Source: an uncultured Coriobacteriaceae bacterium (GTDB taxonomy: Bacteria > Actinomycetota > Coriobacteriia > Coriobacteriales > Eggerthellaceae). From it: a stretch of 53,172 bases of DNA. This document shows positions 15,173 through 23,151 of this stretch, in pieces; the stretch's first letter is position 1; every line of letters begins with the position of its first letter. Under the pieces are notes generated by a model. The model was not told the DNA's origin and did not search any database. It was given only the letters and a program-made list of their open reading frames with translations. The DNA lies in contig CACZAR010000002.1 of assembly GCA_902779135.1 (NCBI GenBank), positions 1 to 53,172 on the forward strand, in the 5' to 3' direction. Made by a program: the position numbers and the translations under genes.

Positions 15173-15210
15173 CCAAGGAATTGCTCCTTTGGTGCGTTTT
15201 TTCCTATAAA
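15173..15210 (+). promoter_or_regulatory. Hairpin and possible promoter before sigma factor A
   Basis: CCAAGGA / TCCTTTGG with an ATTGC-type loop forms a small hairpin followed by TTTTTT, so it may terminate the preceding transcript. The same stretch offers TTGCTC (15181-15186), an 18-bp spacer and TATAAA (15205-15210) as a promoter. A nearly identical ATTGCTCCTTTTGG motif lies upstream of sigma factor B at about 36183. Confidence 0.5.
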
Positions 15211-15242
15211 ATTACTACCAGTATTCTTTAGGAGAGACCACC

Positions 15243-15782
15243 ACGAGCGTACAGAAGCAACATCAAGCCATTCATGCACTGCGCGGCGGCAAGAGCGTAG
15301 CTGAGCGCGAATTCGAAAAACTCTATCGCGATAGCTACGGGCTTGTGTTCAGCTATGTGCGTGCTCGCATGAAGAGCGATGCAGACGCCGAAGATATCGT
15401 GGCGGAAGCGTTTTTGAAGGCGGCACGATCATTCAGCGCATTTGACCCCGCACGTGCCAAGTTCAGCACCTGGATGGTGACCATTGCGCGCAACTGCATG
15501 ATTTCGCATTTCCGCAAGGAGCGCGCGACTTCCGCACTCGATGACGTGCCCGAATCAGTTGTTGCCGTCGAAGGCGGTCAAAGCGCCGTCGACGACCGCG
15601 AGCTGGCCTTGCAGCTGCTTGGAGTCCTCGACGATGACGAACGTGCGCTCGTCCTGCTAAAGTATCGGGAGGACATGCGTAACGTTGACATTGCTCGCGA
15701 GATGAACATGAACCCTTCCACCGTTTCGACCGTCCTCGCTCGCGCCATTTGCAAGATGCGCGCTTGCGTGGAGAGGAGCTAA
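15243..15782 (+). CDS. ECF-like sigma-70 factor of NHLM module A (probable non-standard ACG start)
   Basis: An RNA polymerase sigma factor with region 2 (EKLYRDSYGLVFSYVRARMKSDADAEDIVAEAF, continuing to FSTWMVTIARNCMISHFRKER) and region 4 (LLGVLDDDERALVLLKYREDM, then NVDIAREMNMNPSTVSTVLARAI). No anti-sigma gene is adjacent. The first ordinary start, GTG at 15345, would cut region 2 in half, yet the frame is open further back. The only site with a good Shine-Dalgarno (AGGAGAG at about 15231-15237) is ACG at 15243, giving 179 residues. Either ACG is used, or a nearby ATT or CTG, or a T-to-C change damaged an ATG. Transcription probably continues into the export genes 4 bp downstream. Confidence 0.8.
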   Translation, partial: TSVQKQHQAIHALRGGKSVAEREFEKLYRDSYGLVFSYVRARMKSDADAEDIVAEAFLKAARSFSAFDPARAKFSTWMVTIARNCMISHFRKERATSALDDVPESVVAVEGGQSAVDDRELALQLLGVLDDDERALVLLKYREDMRNVDIAREMNMNPSTVSTVLARAICKMRACVERS

Positions 15783-15786
15783 CATC

Positions 15787-16296
15787 ATGCCAGAAGCTTC
15801 GAGATCGATTTTCAACGAGCGCGCAAGCGACAAGCTGCGCAGCCCCGACGACCTGGACAAGTATGTCCAAGTGACCAACCCCAGCGTATGGGTGATACTC
15901 GTAGCATGTATTGCGCTGTTGGCCGGCTTGCTCGCTTGGGGCGTGTTCGGTTCCGTGACGACAAATGTGTCTGCTACGGGTGTAATCGCCAACGGTCAGG
16001 CAACGTGTTTCTTATCAGCAGATAACGTTGCCAAAGTCAGTGTGGGAGATTCTGCGAGTATCGATGGCGAGCTTGTGCGGGTAGCGACGGTCGATAACGT
16101 ACCTGTGTCGCGCAAAGAAGCCGAGGAGATCCTCAAAAGTGATTACCTGGTAAGCGAGCTTGTGAAGGGCGACTGGGCTTACAAAGTCACTTTCGAAGGC
16201 GACACTTCGGATCTGACCGAGAACATCCCGCTCACCGTGAGCATCACGACAGAACGCATTGCGCCCATCAGCTTGATTTTGGGGGGCAATGCGTAA
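15787..16296 (+). CDS. NHLM-type secretion adaptor (HlyD-like), module A
   Basis: A 169-residue membrane-anchored protein: a short cytosolic N-terminus, one helix at about residues 33-55 (VWVILVACIALLAGLLAWGVF), then an extracytoplasmic beta-rich part. The phrase GSVTTNVSATGVIANGQ is typical of HlyD-like membrane-fusion proteins, and the small size with its place before a peptidase-ABC gene matches the NHLM bacteriocin secretion protein. It should pair with the two ABC proteins to export a peptide. It starts 4 bp after the sigma gene and its TAA directly precedes the next ATG. Confidence 0.8.
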   Translation: MPEASRSIFNERASDKLRSPDDLDKYVQVTNPSVWVILVACIALLAGLLAWGVFGSVTTNVSATGVIANGQATCFLSADNVAKVSVGDSASIDGELVRVATVDNVPVSRKEAEEILKSDYLVSELVKGDWAYKVTFEGDTSDLTENIPLTVSITTERIAPISLILGGNA

Positions 16297-18456
16297 ATGC
16301 CCGGCAAGATTCCAAAAGTACCTCAGGTGATGCAGATGGAGGCGCTCGAATGCGGTGCCGCCTGTCTCACCATGATCTTGGCCTATTACGGTAAGTGGGT
16401 ACCGCTCGAGCAGGTTCGCGCCGATTGCGGCGTATCACGCGATGGCTCGAAAGCCTCCAACATGCTGAAAGCAGCGCGCAGCTATGGCCTGGCGGCAAGG
16501 GGCATGACCATGTCAACCCAAGTGTTGAAGAAAAAGGAGCCTTTCCCCTGCATTATCTTCTGGAATTTCAACCATTTCGTCGTGCTGCGCGGGTTCAGAG
16601 GCAAATACGCGCTGATAAACGACCCTGCGCGCGGGCAAGTCAAGGTGCCGATGGACCAATTCGAAGATTCATTCACCGGCATTGTCCTTATGTTCGAGAA
16701 AACCGACGCCTTCGAAGAGGGCGGGGCTAAGCCTGATACCAAAAAATACGCGCGCAAGCGCCTGGAAGGCCTAGGGCCAGCATTGGCGTTTGTCATGCTG
16801 ACGGCGGCCATCACCTCAGCAGTGGGCATCCTAAACACTTCGCTTGGCCAGGTGTTCATGGATCACATTCTCACTGGCAAAAATCCGGACTGGCTCGTAC
16901 CGTTAACCGCAGTGATGCTGATTCTTGCGATTATCATCGGCATCGTGTCGATTTTGAATGCAATCTATCTTGTACGTATTCAAGGCAAGATTGCAGTTGT
17001 CAGCTCTTCGCGCTTCATGCGTCATCTGCTTCATTTGCCCGTGGGGTTCTATGCGCAGCGCATGGTGGGCGATTTGCAGCAACGTCAATCCATGAACGAG
17101 ACAATTGCTTTCAACCTGATCGGACAGCTGGCACCCGTGATCGTGAACACGGTGATGCTGGTGCTGTACTTGGTGATCATGCTGAACTACAGCGTGTTGT
17201 TGACCATTGTGGGTTTGGCAACGGTGGTTTTGAACGCGCTGGTTGCACGCTACATTTCACTCAAGCGCATCAACATCGCGCGTGCAGCGATGGCCGATGC
17301 TGGCAAGCTGTACGCCACGACAGTCGGCGGCATCCAGATGATCGAGACCATCAAGGCCGCTGGTGCCGAGACGGGGTTCTTTGGGCGTTGGGCAGGCTAC
17401 CAGGCATCCGTGAACGAAGGATCAACACGTACAACGCGCCTGAACGAATACCTTGGCATGGTGCCGCAAATGCTGTCGCAGGCGGCCAACATCGCCGTGC
17501 TCGTGTTGGGCATCTGGCTGATCGTAGAGAACCAGTTCACGGCAGGTATGTTGTTGGCATTCACAGGCTTCCTGTCATCGTTCATGGCACCAGTCACTCA
17601 GATGATCAACCTGGGTCAGACGGTCCAGGAAATGCAAACCCAAATGGAGCGCGTTGAAGATGTCATGCGATATCCGACGGACGTGCCCGAAGAGCCTGAG
17701 GAACCAATTGACGTGTCCAAGCTCAAGCGTGAGAAGCTACGTGGCATTGTGGATCTCGAGGGCGTTACGTTCGGTTATTCGCCGTTAGAGCCGCCGCTTA
17801 TCGAAGGGTTTAATTTGCATCTTGATTCTGGCCAGTGGGTTGCGCTTGTCGGCGGTTCTGGTTGCGGTAAGTCCACCATTGCGAAAATCGTGGCAGGTTT
17901 ATACGACCCGTGGGCCGGTGAGGTGCGTTTTGACAGTAAGCCTCTACACGACATCCCCCGTCCTATCTTGCGCGGTTCACTTGCGGTCGTTGACCAGGAC
18001 ATCGTGACCTTCGACGACACCATTTCGAACAACGTGAAGCTTTGGGACAATTCCATCGAGAATTACGAAGTCATTCTCGCTTGTCGCGATGCCGGTATCC
18101 GAGATGTGATCGATGAGCGCGAGGGTGGTTATTCCAGCCGCGTGCTGCCGGGTGGACGCAATTTCTCGGGCGGACAGCTACAGCGTCTCGAGATTGCCCG
18201 CGTGCTTGCCCAGGATCCAACCATCATCATCTTGGATGAGGCCACGAGTGCGCTCGACGCCCAGACCGAAGCCGAAGTCATCAAACGCATCCGCGATCGC
18301 GGCATCACCTGCATTGTGGTGGCGCACAGGCTTTCCACCATACGTGATTGCGACGAAATCATCGTACTCGACGATGGCAAGGTTGTGGAGCGCGGCACCC
18401 ACGAGGAGTTGCTCGCCAGCGACGGCGCTTATGCGGAGTTGGTGCGCAATGACTAA
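16297..18456 (+). CDS. NHLM bacteriocin-system ABC transporter with C39 peptidase domain, module A
   Basis: A 719-residue peptidase-containing exporter. The N-terminal C39 domain has Gln13, catalytic Cys19 in LECGAAC, His93 in NFNHFVVL and Asp109 in INDPARG, a complete protease triad that cleaves leaders after double-glycine-like sites. A six-helix transmembrane domain follows (about residues 160-460). The nucleotide-binding domain has Walker A GGSGCGKST, signature FSGGQ, Walker B IIILDEATSALD and the H-loop VVAHRLST. It starts directly after the adaptor stop and overlaps the next gene by 8 nt. Layout and partner genes match the first ABC protein of NHLM systems. Confidence 0.92.
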   Translation: MPGKIPKVPQVMQMEALECGAACLTMILAYYGKWVPLEQVRADCGVSRDGSKASNMLKAARSYGLAARGMTMSTQVLKKKEPFPCIIFWNFNHFVVLRGFRGKYALINDPARGQVKVPMDQFEDSFTGIVLMFEKTDAFEEGGAKPDTKKYARKRLEGLGPALAFVMLTAAITSAVGILNTSLGQVFMDHILTGKNPDWLVPLTAVMLILAIIIGIVSILNAIYLVRIQGKIAVVSSSRFMRHLLHLPVGFYAQRMVGDLQQRQSMNETIAFNLIGQLAPVIVNTVMLVLYLVIMLNYSVLLTIVGLATVVLNALVARYISLKRINIARAAMADAGKLYATTVGGIQMIETIKAAGAETGFFGRWAGYQASVNEGSTRTTRLNEYLGMVPQMLSQAANIAVLVLGIWLIVENQFTAGMLLAFTGFLSSFMAPVTQMINLGQTVQEMQTQMERVEDVMRYPTDVPEEPEEPIDVSKLKREKLRGIVDLEGVTFGYSPLEPPLIEGFNLHLDSGQWVALVGGSGCGKSTIAKIVAGLYDPWAGEVRFDSKPLHDIPRPILRGSLAVVDQDIVTFDDTISNNVKLWDNSIENYEVILACRDAGIRDVIDEREGGYSSRVLPGGRNFSGGQLQRLEIARVLAQDPTIIILDEATSALDAQTEAEVIKRIRDRGITCIVVAHRLSTIRDCDEIIVLDDGKVVERGTHEELLASDGAYAELVRND

Positions 18457-20635
18457 GTGGATTGAATCGCAAATCGAGACGCGCGCCCAACTTGACTCCG
18501 AAGCTCTCGAGCGCGCCTATACCGAACTTGCTGCTAGCGTTAGCGGGAATCGGTTTGCCCCCCGCGTCACAATTGACGATGTCGAGCAAGTTGACGGAGC
18601 TGCCAAAGCATGCCTCAAATACATGGGCATAACTCCGGGGCCCGTACCGCAAGACGTTGAAGAAGTCGAAGATCGCGTTGACTGGCTCTGCCGGCCGACG
18701 GGTACGATGAGGCGTTTGGTCAGGCTTGAGAAGGATTGGCAGACACGAGCCTTTGGAGCGATGCTCGGCAGCCTCGACACAGGTGAAGTCATCGCTTTGC
18801 TGCCGCGTGGTGTACGGGGTTACTACTATCTCGAGCCGGGCACCGGACGCAAGGTTCACGTGACGCGGGAAGTCGCCGAGCACATCGACGAAAAAGCTAT
18901 CCTGTTCTACAGACCGCTCCCAGCTAAGCCGCTCAAGGTGCGCGATCTCCTGCGCTTCATCTTCGGTGTGTTCGACCGCAACGATTATCTGCTTGTGGTG
19001 TTTGCAGCATTGGTTGTGACGCTTGTCGGGCTTGTGCCCCCTTGGGCAAACCAGGTGGCCTTCAACGTCGTCGCACCGTCTGGTCAAGCGAGGCTCATCC
19101 TGCCCATTGGTGCATTGTTGCTGGGCGTGGCTGTGTCGAAAGCGCTTATAACCGCTTGCCGCAATCTCGTTATGGCACGCGTTTCCACCAAGCTCAACGT
19201 TGTGACCGAGGCGGCCACTTTCGCGCGCGTGCTGTCGTTGCCGACTTCGTTCTTCAAGAACTATTCGTCGGGCGACCTGAGCAGTCGTGTTGCTAACATC
19301 ACCTCGCTTGCGAACTTGCTAGCGTCCATTTTGCTAGGCTCGGGTCTTTCCGCTTTGCTCTCGATCGTCTACATCTTCCAGATCGGAGCTTTTGCCCCGG
19401 CGCTGGCGCTGCCTGCGCTGGCTATCGCTGTTATCCAGGCAGTGCTCACGATCGTGGTTACAATCGCCACCATGCGCTACGAGCAAGCCACGCTTGAAGC
19501 AAGCTCTAAGCTATCGGGTTTGGTGACGGCCTTGTTGAATGGCATCCAGAAGATCAAGCTCGCGGGTGCCGAAGACCGCGCCTTTGCGCAGTGGGCTCAT
19601 GGCTATTCGAAATACGCGCGCTCTGCCTATAACCGTCCCACAATCTTATATGCACTGCCTGCGCTCGTGGCATTCATTGGACTGTTGGGCAACATCGCCA
19701 TTTACTACCTTGCTGGTTCGACAGGTGTGTCAACTGGGAACTACATGGCTTTCAACGTCGCGTATGGACAGGTCACATCAGCTATCATGGCGCTGGCAGG
19801 CGTAGCAGGCCAAATCGCCCAAATCAACCCCATGCTCGAAATGGTTGCGCCCGTCCTTGAGGCCGAGCCCGAGATTGCAGAAGATAAGCCGAGCATCGAG
19901 TCGCTGAACGGCGCCGTTGAGGTGTCGAACGTGTCGTTCCGCTACGCCGAGAATCAGCCCTACATCCTTCGCGACCTTTCCTTCAAGGTGGACCCAGGCG
20001 AATATGTGGCGCTTGTTGGCAAGTCTGGATGTGGCAAATCGACCATCTTGCGCTTGTTGCTAGGCTTCGAGAAAGCTGAGCGCGGCAGCATACTCTTCGG
20101 TCAACATGATGTGACGAAAGTCGACTTGAGGTCGTTGCGCCAACATGTCGGCGTGGTGATGCAGGATGGCAAGCTGTTCATGGGCAACATTTCGGATAAC
20201 ATCACGATTTCCACGCCGACGGCCACGCTCGATGACGCATGGGAGGCGGCCGAAATCGCTGGCATAGCGGACGATATCCGCAAGATGCCCATGGGCATGC
20301 AAACGTTCGTTACCGAAGGCGGCGGTGGCGTTTCGGGCGGTCAGCGCCAACGCATCATGATTGCGCGCGCCGTATGCGGCAAGCGTAGGATTCTCATGCT
20401 TGACGAGGCCACGAGTGCGCTTGACAACAAGACCCAGAAGCACGTGAGCGACTCGCTCGAAAAGCTCGAATGTACGCGCATCGTGGTTGCGCATCGCCTC
20501 TCGACCGTGCAGCATTGCGATCGCATCCTTGTCGTCGATGGCGGGCGCATTGCTGAAGAAGGCACCTACGACGAGCTGATCGAAAAGAAGGGTTTGTTTG
20601 CCGAGCTGGTTGAGCGCCAGAGGCTTGATTCGTAG
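18449..20635 (+). CDS. NHLM bacteriocin-system ABC transporter, second ATP-binding protein, module A
   Basis: A 728-residue ABC exporter without a peptidase domain. The first ~160 residues are soluble, a helical region that in this family replaces the C39 domain. A membrane domain and an ATPase domain follow, the latter with Walker A GKSGCGKST, signature VSGGQRQR and Walker B ILMLDEATSALD. The ATG at 18449 overlaps the end of the preceding gene (ATGACTAA) and is preferred over earlier in-frame starts inside that gene. It probably forms a heterodimer with, or works in series with, the peptidase transporter. No modification enzyme follows, unlike module B. Confidence 0.9.
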   Translation: MTKWIESQIETRAQLDSEALERAYTELAASVSGNRFAPRVTIDDVEQVDGAAKACLKYMGITPGPVPQDVEEVEDRVDWLCRPTGTMRRLVRLEKDWQTRAFGAMLGSLDTGEVIALLPRGVRGYYYLEPGTGRKVHVTREVAEHIDEKAILFYRPLPAKPLKVRDLLRFIFGVFDRNDYLLVVFAALVVTLVGLVPPWANQVAFNVVAPSGQARLILPIGALLLGVAVSKALITACRNLVMARVSTKLNVVTEAATFARVLSLPTSFFKNYSSGDLSSRVANITSLANLLASILLGSGLSALLSIVYIFQIGAFAPALALPALAIAVIQAVLTIVVTIATMRYEQATLEASSKLSGLVTALLNGIQKIKLAGAEDRAFAQWAHGYSKYARSAYNRPTILYALPALVAFIGLLGNIAIYYLAGSTGVSTGNYMAFNVAYGQVTSAIMALAGVAGQIAQINPMLEMVAPVLEAEPEIAEDKPSIESLNGAVEVSNVSFRYAENQPYILRDLSFKVDPGEYVALVGKSGCGKSTILRLLLGFEKAERGSILFGQHDVTKVDLRSLRQHVGVVMQDGKLFMGNISDNITISTPTATLDDAWEAAEIAGIADDIRKMPMGMQTFVTEGGGGVSGGQRQRIMIARAVCGKRRILMLDEATSALDNKTQKHVSDSLEKLECTRIVVAHRLSTVQHCDRILVVDGGRIAEEGTYDELIEKKGLFAELVERQRLDS

Positions 20636-20644
20636 CCTTAATTG

Positions 20645-20923
20645 ACCTCATCGGTTCGAATCCTACTTCACTCGGCTGAAGCTTGTCTGCAAAAGAAAAC
20701 GCCCCATCGCTGGGGCGTTGACATGTCTGGCGGAGGAAGTAGGATTCCGTTTCGCTTCGCGAAACAACGACTTCGCGCTAAAGCGCTCAGACCGTCGGCC
20801 TACAAACGCGCCGCTGGCGCGTTTGCTTAACGGCCTCCCACCTCATCGGTTCGAATCCTACTTCACTTGGTTGAAGCTCATCACTAAATGGAAAACGCCC
20901 CATCTCTGGGGCGTTGACAAGTC
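20645..20923 (-). repeat. tRNA-linked repeat element, copy A (beside tRNA-Ser TGA)
   Basis: On the minus strand, past tRNA-Ser(TGA): terminator, an inverted T-arm copy (about 20840-20866), a ~92-bp core (20748-20839), a second copy of the tRNA 3' end (20724-20747) with its terminator (20698-20719), and the inverted T-arm again (20645-20671). The two units are about 195 bp apart with few mismatches. The core carries a perfect hairpin AAACGCGCC / GGCGCGTTT at 20804-20824. About 80 bp of the core recur with few differences at 45432-45510 beside tRNA-Thr. No ORF is present. Confidence 0.8.
20894..20917 (-). terminator. Terminator after tRNA-Ser(TGA)
   Basis: Stem AACGCCCCA / TGGGGCGTT with a 4-nt loop and a T run on the minus strand. 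A near-identical second copy is at 20698-20719. Confidence 0.8.
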
Positions 20924-21011
20924 TGGCGGAGGAAGTAGGATTCGAACCCACGGAACCTTGCGGCTCAACAGTTTTCAAGACTGCCGCCTTCAACCACTCG
21001 GCCATTCCTCC
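20924..21011 (-). tRNA. tRNA-Ser (anticodon TGA)
   Basis: An 88-nt class II tRNA with encoded CCA. The acceptor GGAGGAA pairs with TTCCTCC, the anticodon loop is CTTGAAA, a long variable arm is present, and the T-arm reads GGTTCGAATCC. The last ~20 nt of the gene are duplicated at 20724-20747 as part of the repeat element. Confidence 0.95.
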
Positions 21012-21108
21012 GTATGTGCGTGTCCGACAGGCGAAGCAAATCGTTCGTTCAAGTTGAACACAAGCAAACAGTATAGTTGATTCTAGGGGTCACATCATGG
21101 AATCATCC

Positions 21109-21114
21109 TATAAT
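21109..21114 (+). promoter_or_regulatory. -10 element of tadA (leaderless)
   Basis: A perfect TATAAT ends 6 nt before the ATG at 21121, so the mRNA probably begins at the start codon. No clear -35 is visible. Confidence 0.5.
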
Positions 21115-21120
21115 ACGAAC

Positions 21121-21609
21121 ATGAACGACGAAGCGTACATGCAAATTGCACTTGAAGAGGCACGCAAGGCGGCCGATGCCGGCGAGGTGCCGATTGGTGC
21201 AGTTGTGGTCTACGAGCCCATCGATCCTGGCACGCGCAAATCGCTTGCCGAGCCGCGCATCATCGCTCGCGCGGGTAATCGACGCGAGCGTGCAAAGGAC
21301 CCGGCAGGGCATGCCGAGTTTGTCGCCATGATCGAGGCATCGCGCGAGCTCGATGCCTGGCGGCTTTCGGATTGCACCGTCTACGTCACGCTCGAGCCTT
21401 GCATCATGTGCGCGGGGCTCATGCATCAAGCGCGTGTGAGGCGATGCGTGTACGGCGCGCCCGACCCGAAAGCGGGAGCGCTTGGAACGTTGTACCAGAT
21501 AAACGAAGACGAACGTTTGAACCACACGTTCGAAGTCACGGCTGGCGTGCTTGCCGATGAATGCGCCGAGGAGCTGCGAACGTTCTTTGCAAACAAGAGG
21601 AAGAAATGA
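21121..21609 (+). CDS. tadA: tRNA-specific adenosine deaminase
   Basis: A 162-residue zinc deaminase that converts A34 to inosine in tRNA-Arg(ACG), which this window also encodes (14694). The active site is HAEF (His64, with Glu66 as proton shuttle) and PCIMC (Cys94, Cys97). The N-terminus EAYMQIALEEARKAADAGEVPIGAVVV is typical. Residues 37-53 form a small insertion relative to shorter TadA proteins. A start at 21097 is also open, but a TATAAT lies between the two ATGs and favours a leaderless mRNA starting at 21121. The last codon overlaps ispE (ATGA). Confidence 0.93.
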   Translation: MNDEAYMQIALEEARKAADAGEVPIGAVVVYEPIDPGTRKSLAEPRIIARAGNRRERAKDPAGHAEFVAMIEASRELDAWRLSDCTVYVTLEPCIMCAGLMHQARVRRCVYGAPDPKAGALGTLYQINEDERLNHTFEVTAGVLADECAEELRTFFANKRKK

Positions 21610-22610
21610 CCGAAGTACCGAAGAATACTGCACCAAAGCAACAGGTCGGTCCGACGACTGATATGACTGCTGACGCCATCGCCATTCAAGAGCTCGATGA
21701 GTTCAGAGCTCAAGGGTGGACGAAGCTGATTGCGCCGGCGAAGGTCAATCTGTACTTGGCAATCGGCGCGCGTCGCGACGACGGTTATCACGATGCGGCA
21801 ACGGTCATGCACACGCTCAACTTGCATGATGTCGTGTACGTGCGGCGAAACCCTGAAGGCGGAAATGCGCCCGTTGCACGCATGGTTGCGCGTGGCGACA
21901 TTGTCGTGCCCGATCTTGCGTCGGAAGACAACATCGCCTGCAAAGCGGTTAACGCTTTGGCTGCGAAGACAGGACGACTCGACGATTGCGCAATCGAGAT
22001 TCGCATCGAGAAGAATGTGCCCGCACAAGCAGGTCTCGGCGGCGGCTCATCGGATGCTGCGGCGGCGCTTGTCGGTGCAGCCCAGCTGTGGGGCCTCGAT
22101 CCCAGCGACCCCGCAATTGAGCAAACCGCCCGAGAGATCGGCGCCGATGTTGCGTTCTTCCTGCATGGGGGATGCGCATACCTCGAAGGAACTGGTGGCA
22201 CATTTGTGCACAACCTGACGCCCTCGAAACGTTCGGTCGCGCTTGTAAAGCCTGAAGGCGGCGTGTCGACGGGTGCGGCGTATTGTACTTTTGACGATAA
22301 TCCGCAGTTTGCCTCACCAGAGCAGGCGGCGTCAGTTGCCGGGGCTGCAGCAGCAGATGCCGTGCCGCTTTACAACAATCTAGCCGCAGCATCAGAAACC
22401 CTCATGCCACAACTTGCGGAGATCCGAACGTGGCTCGAGGGTTTGCCGGGCGTTGAAGGGGCGCTGTTGTGCGGGAGTGGGTCATGCACGTTTGCGGTAT
22501 GCTCCGATTTCGCATCGGCCTGTCATGTTGTTGCCCAAGCGCGTGAGCGCGGGTTGTGGGCACGCACGTCTTCATTCGGCTCGGCGCGTGCAATCGCGAT
22601 TAACTTGTAG
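21606..22610 (+). CDS. ispE: 4-diphosphocytidyl-2-C-methyl-D-erythritol kinase
   Basis: A 334-residue GHMP kinase that phosphorylates CDP-methylerythritol in the non-mevalonate isoprenoid pathway. It has APAKVNLYLAIGARRDDGYHD near residue 42, the ATP-binding glycine-rich loop PAQAGLGGGSSDAAAAL, and the C-terminal LLCGSGSCTFAV. About 40 extra N-terminal residues precede the family's usual start. The ATG at 21606 overlaps the tadA stop and follows AAGAGGAAG, so it is probably translationally coupled. Confidence 0.93.
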   Translation: MTEVPKNTAPKQQVGPTTDMTADAIAIQELDEFRAQGWTKLIAPAKVNLYLAIGARRDDGYHDAATVMHTLNLHDVVYVRRNPEGGNAPVARMVARGDIVVPDLASEDNIACKAVNALAAKTGRLDDCAIEIRIEKNVPAQAGLGGGSSDAAAALVGAAQLWGLDPSDPAIEQTAREIGADVAFFLHGGCAYLEGTGGTFVHNLTPSKRSVALVKPEGGVSTGAAYCTFDDNPQFASPEQAASVAGAAAADAVPLYNNLAAASETLMPQLAEIRTWLEGLPGVEGALLCGSGSCTFAVCSDFASACHVVAQARERGLWARTSSFGSARAIAINL

Positions 22611-22618
22611 GAGGTGCT

Positions 22619-23044
22619 ATGCCCGCACTGTTTGCCCGGCTTTCGCGCATCGTTCCTCTGCTCGCCGTGTTGGCGTTCATCGCCGCGGTCATCTATATCG
22701 TCATGTCGTTCCGCTATTCATCGGAACGCGCCAAGGCAACGCTCATCCAGGTGTTCACTTGGTTGACGGGCGGTCTATCAGTGATATTCGCGCTCGTCAC
22801 GATCTATGCGCTGTTTGAGCAAAACATCCCTGTTATCGAGTTGTTTGCCAGCTTCCTCGGGACAACGCTCGTTGGGTTGGCGATCACGCGCATTTGCAAC
22901 GCCGTGTTCAAACGCAATCATCCCCATTATGGCGAAGAGGTTGCTCGGGCTACGATTATCAATGAATCGATCGCCAGTCGCTTTGCTGAAGCGTTCAAAC
23001 GTGCTCTAGGTGAGGCGCTCAAAGATACATTCAAGCGTCGTTAA
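22619..23044 (+). CDS. Small conserved-looking membrane protein of unknown function
   Basis: A 141-residue protein with three predicted helices (about residues 11-30, 45-65 and 72-92), then a charged amphipathic tail (NESIASRFAEAFKRALGEALKDTFKRR). I do not recognise the family. The ATG at 22619 follows GGAGGTG, 8 nt after the ispE stop, so it belongs to the tadA-ispE transcript. Nothing in the sequence reveals a function. Confidence 0.75.
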   Translation: MPALFARLSRIVPLLAVLAFIAAVIYIVMSFRYSSERAKATLIQVFTWLTGGLSVIFALVTIYALFEQNIPVIELFASFLGTTLVGLAITRICNAVFKRNHPHYGEEVARATIINESIASRFAEAFKRALGEALKDTFKRR

Positions 23045-23151
23045 CGTAGCTCAAAATCAACATCGAAGGTCGGGTTGTTCATTGATGCATTCAGGTTGTT
23101 ACGTTTAGCCTGTTACATAGTTCTTTTCATATTGATCACCAGGAGGATTTC

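Noticed and set aside
18113-18448. N-terminal extension of the second ABC transporter of module A
   Set aside because: The extra 112 codons lie inside the previous gene in another frame and do not look like protein; the ATG at 18449 overlaps the preceding stop as in module B.
20645-20943. CRISPR array at the tRNA-Ser repeats
   Set aside because: Only two units about 195 bp apart, containing tRNA and terminator pieces; no short regular repeats or spacers and no cas genes.
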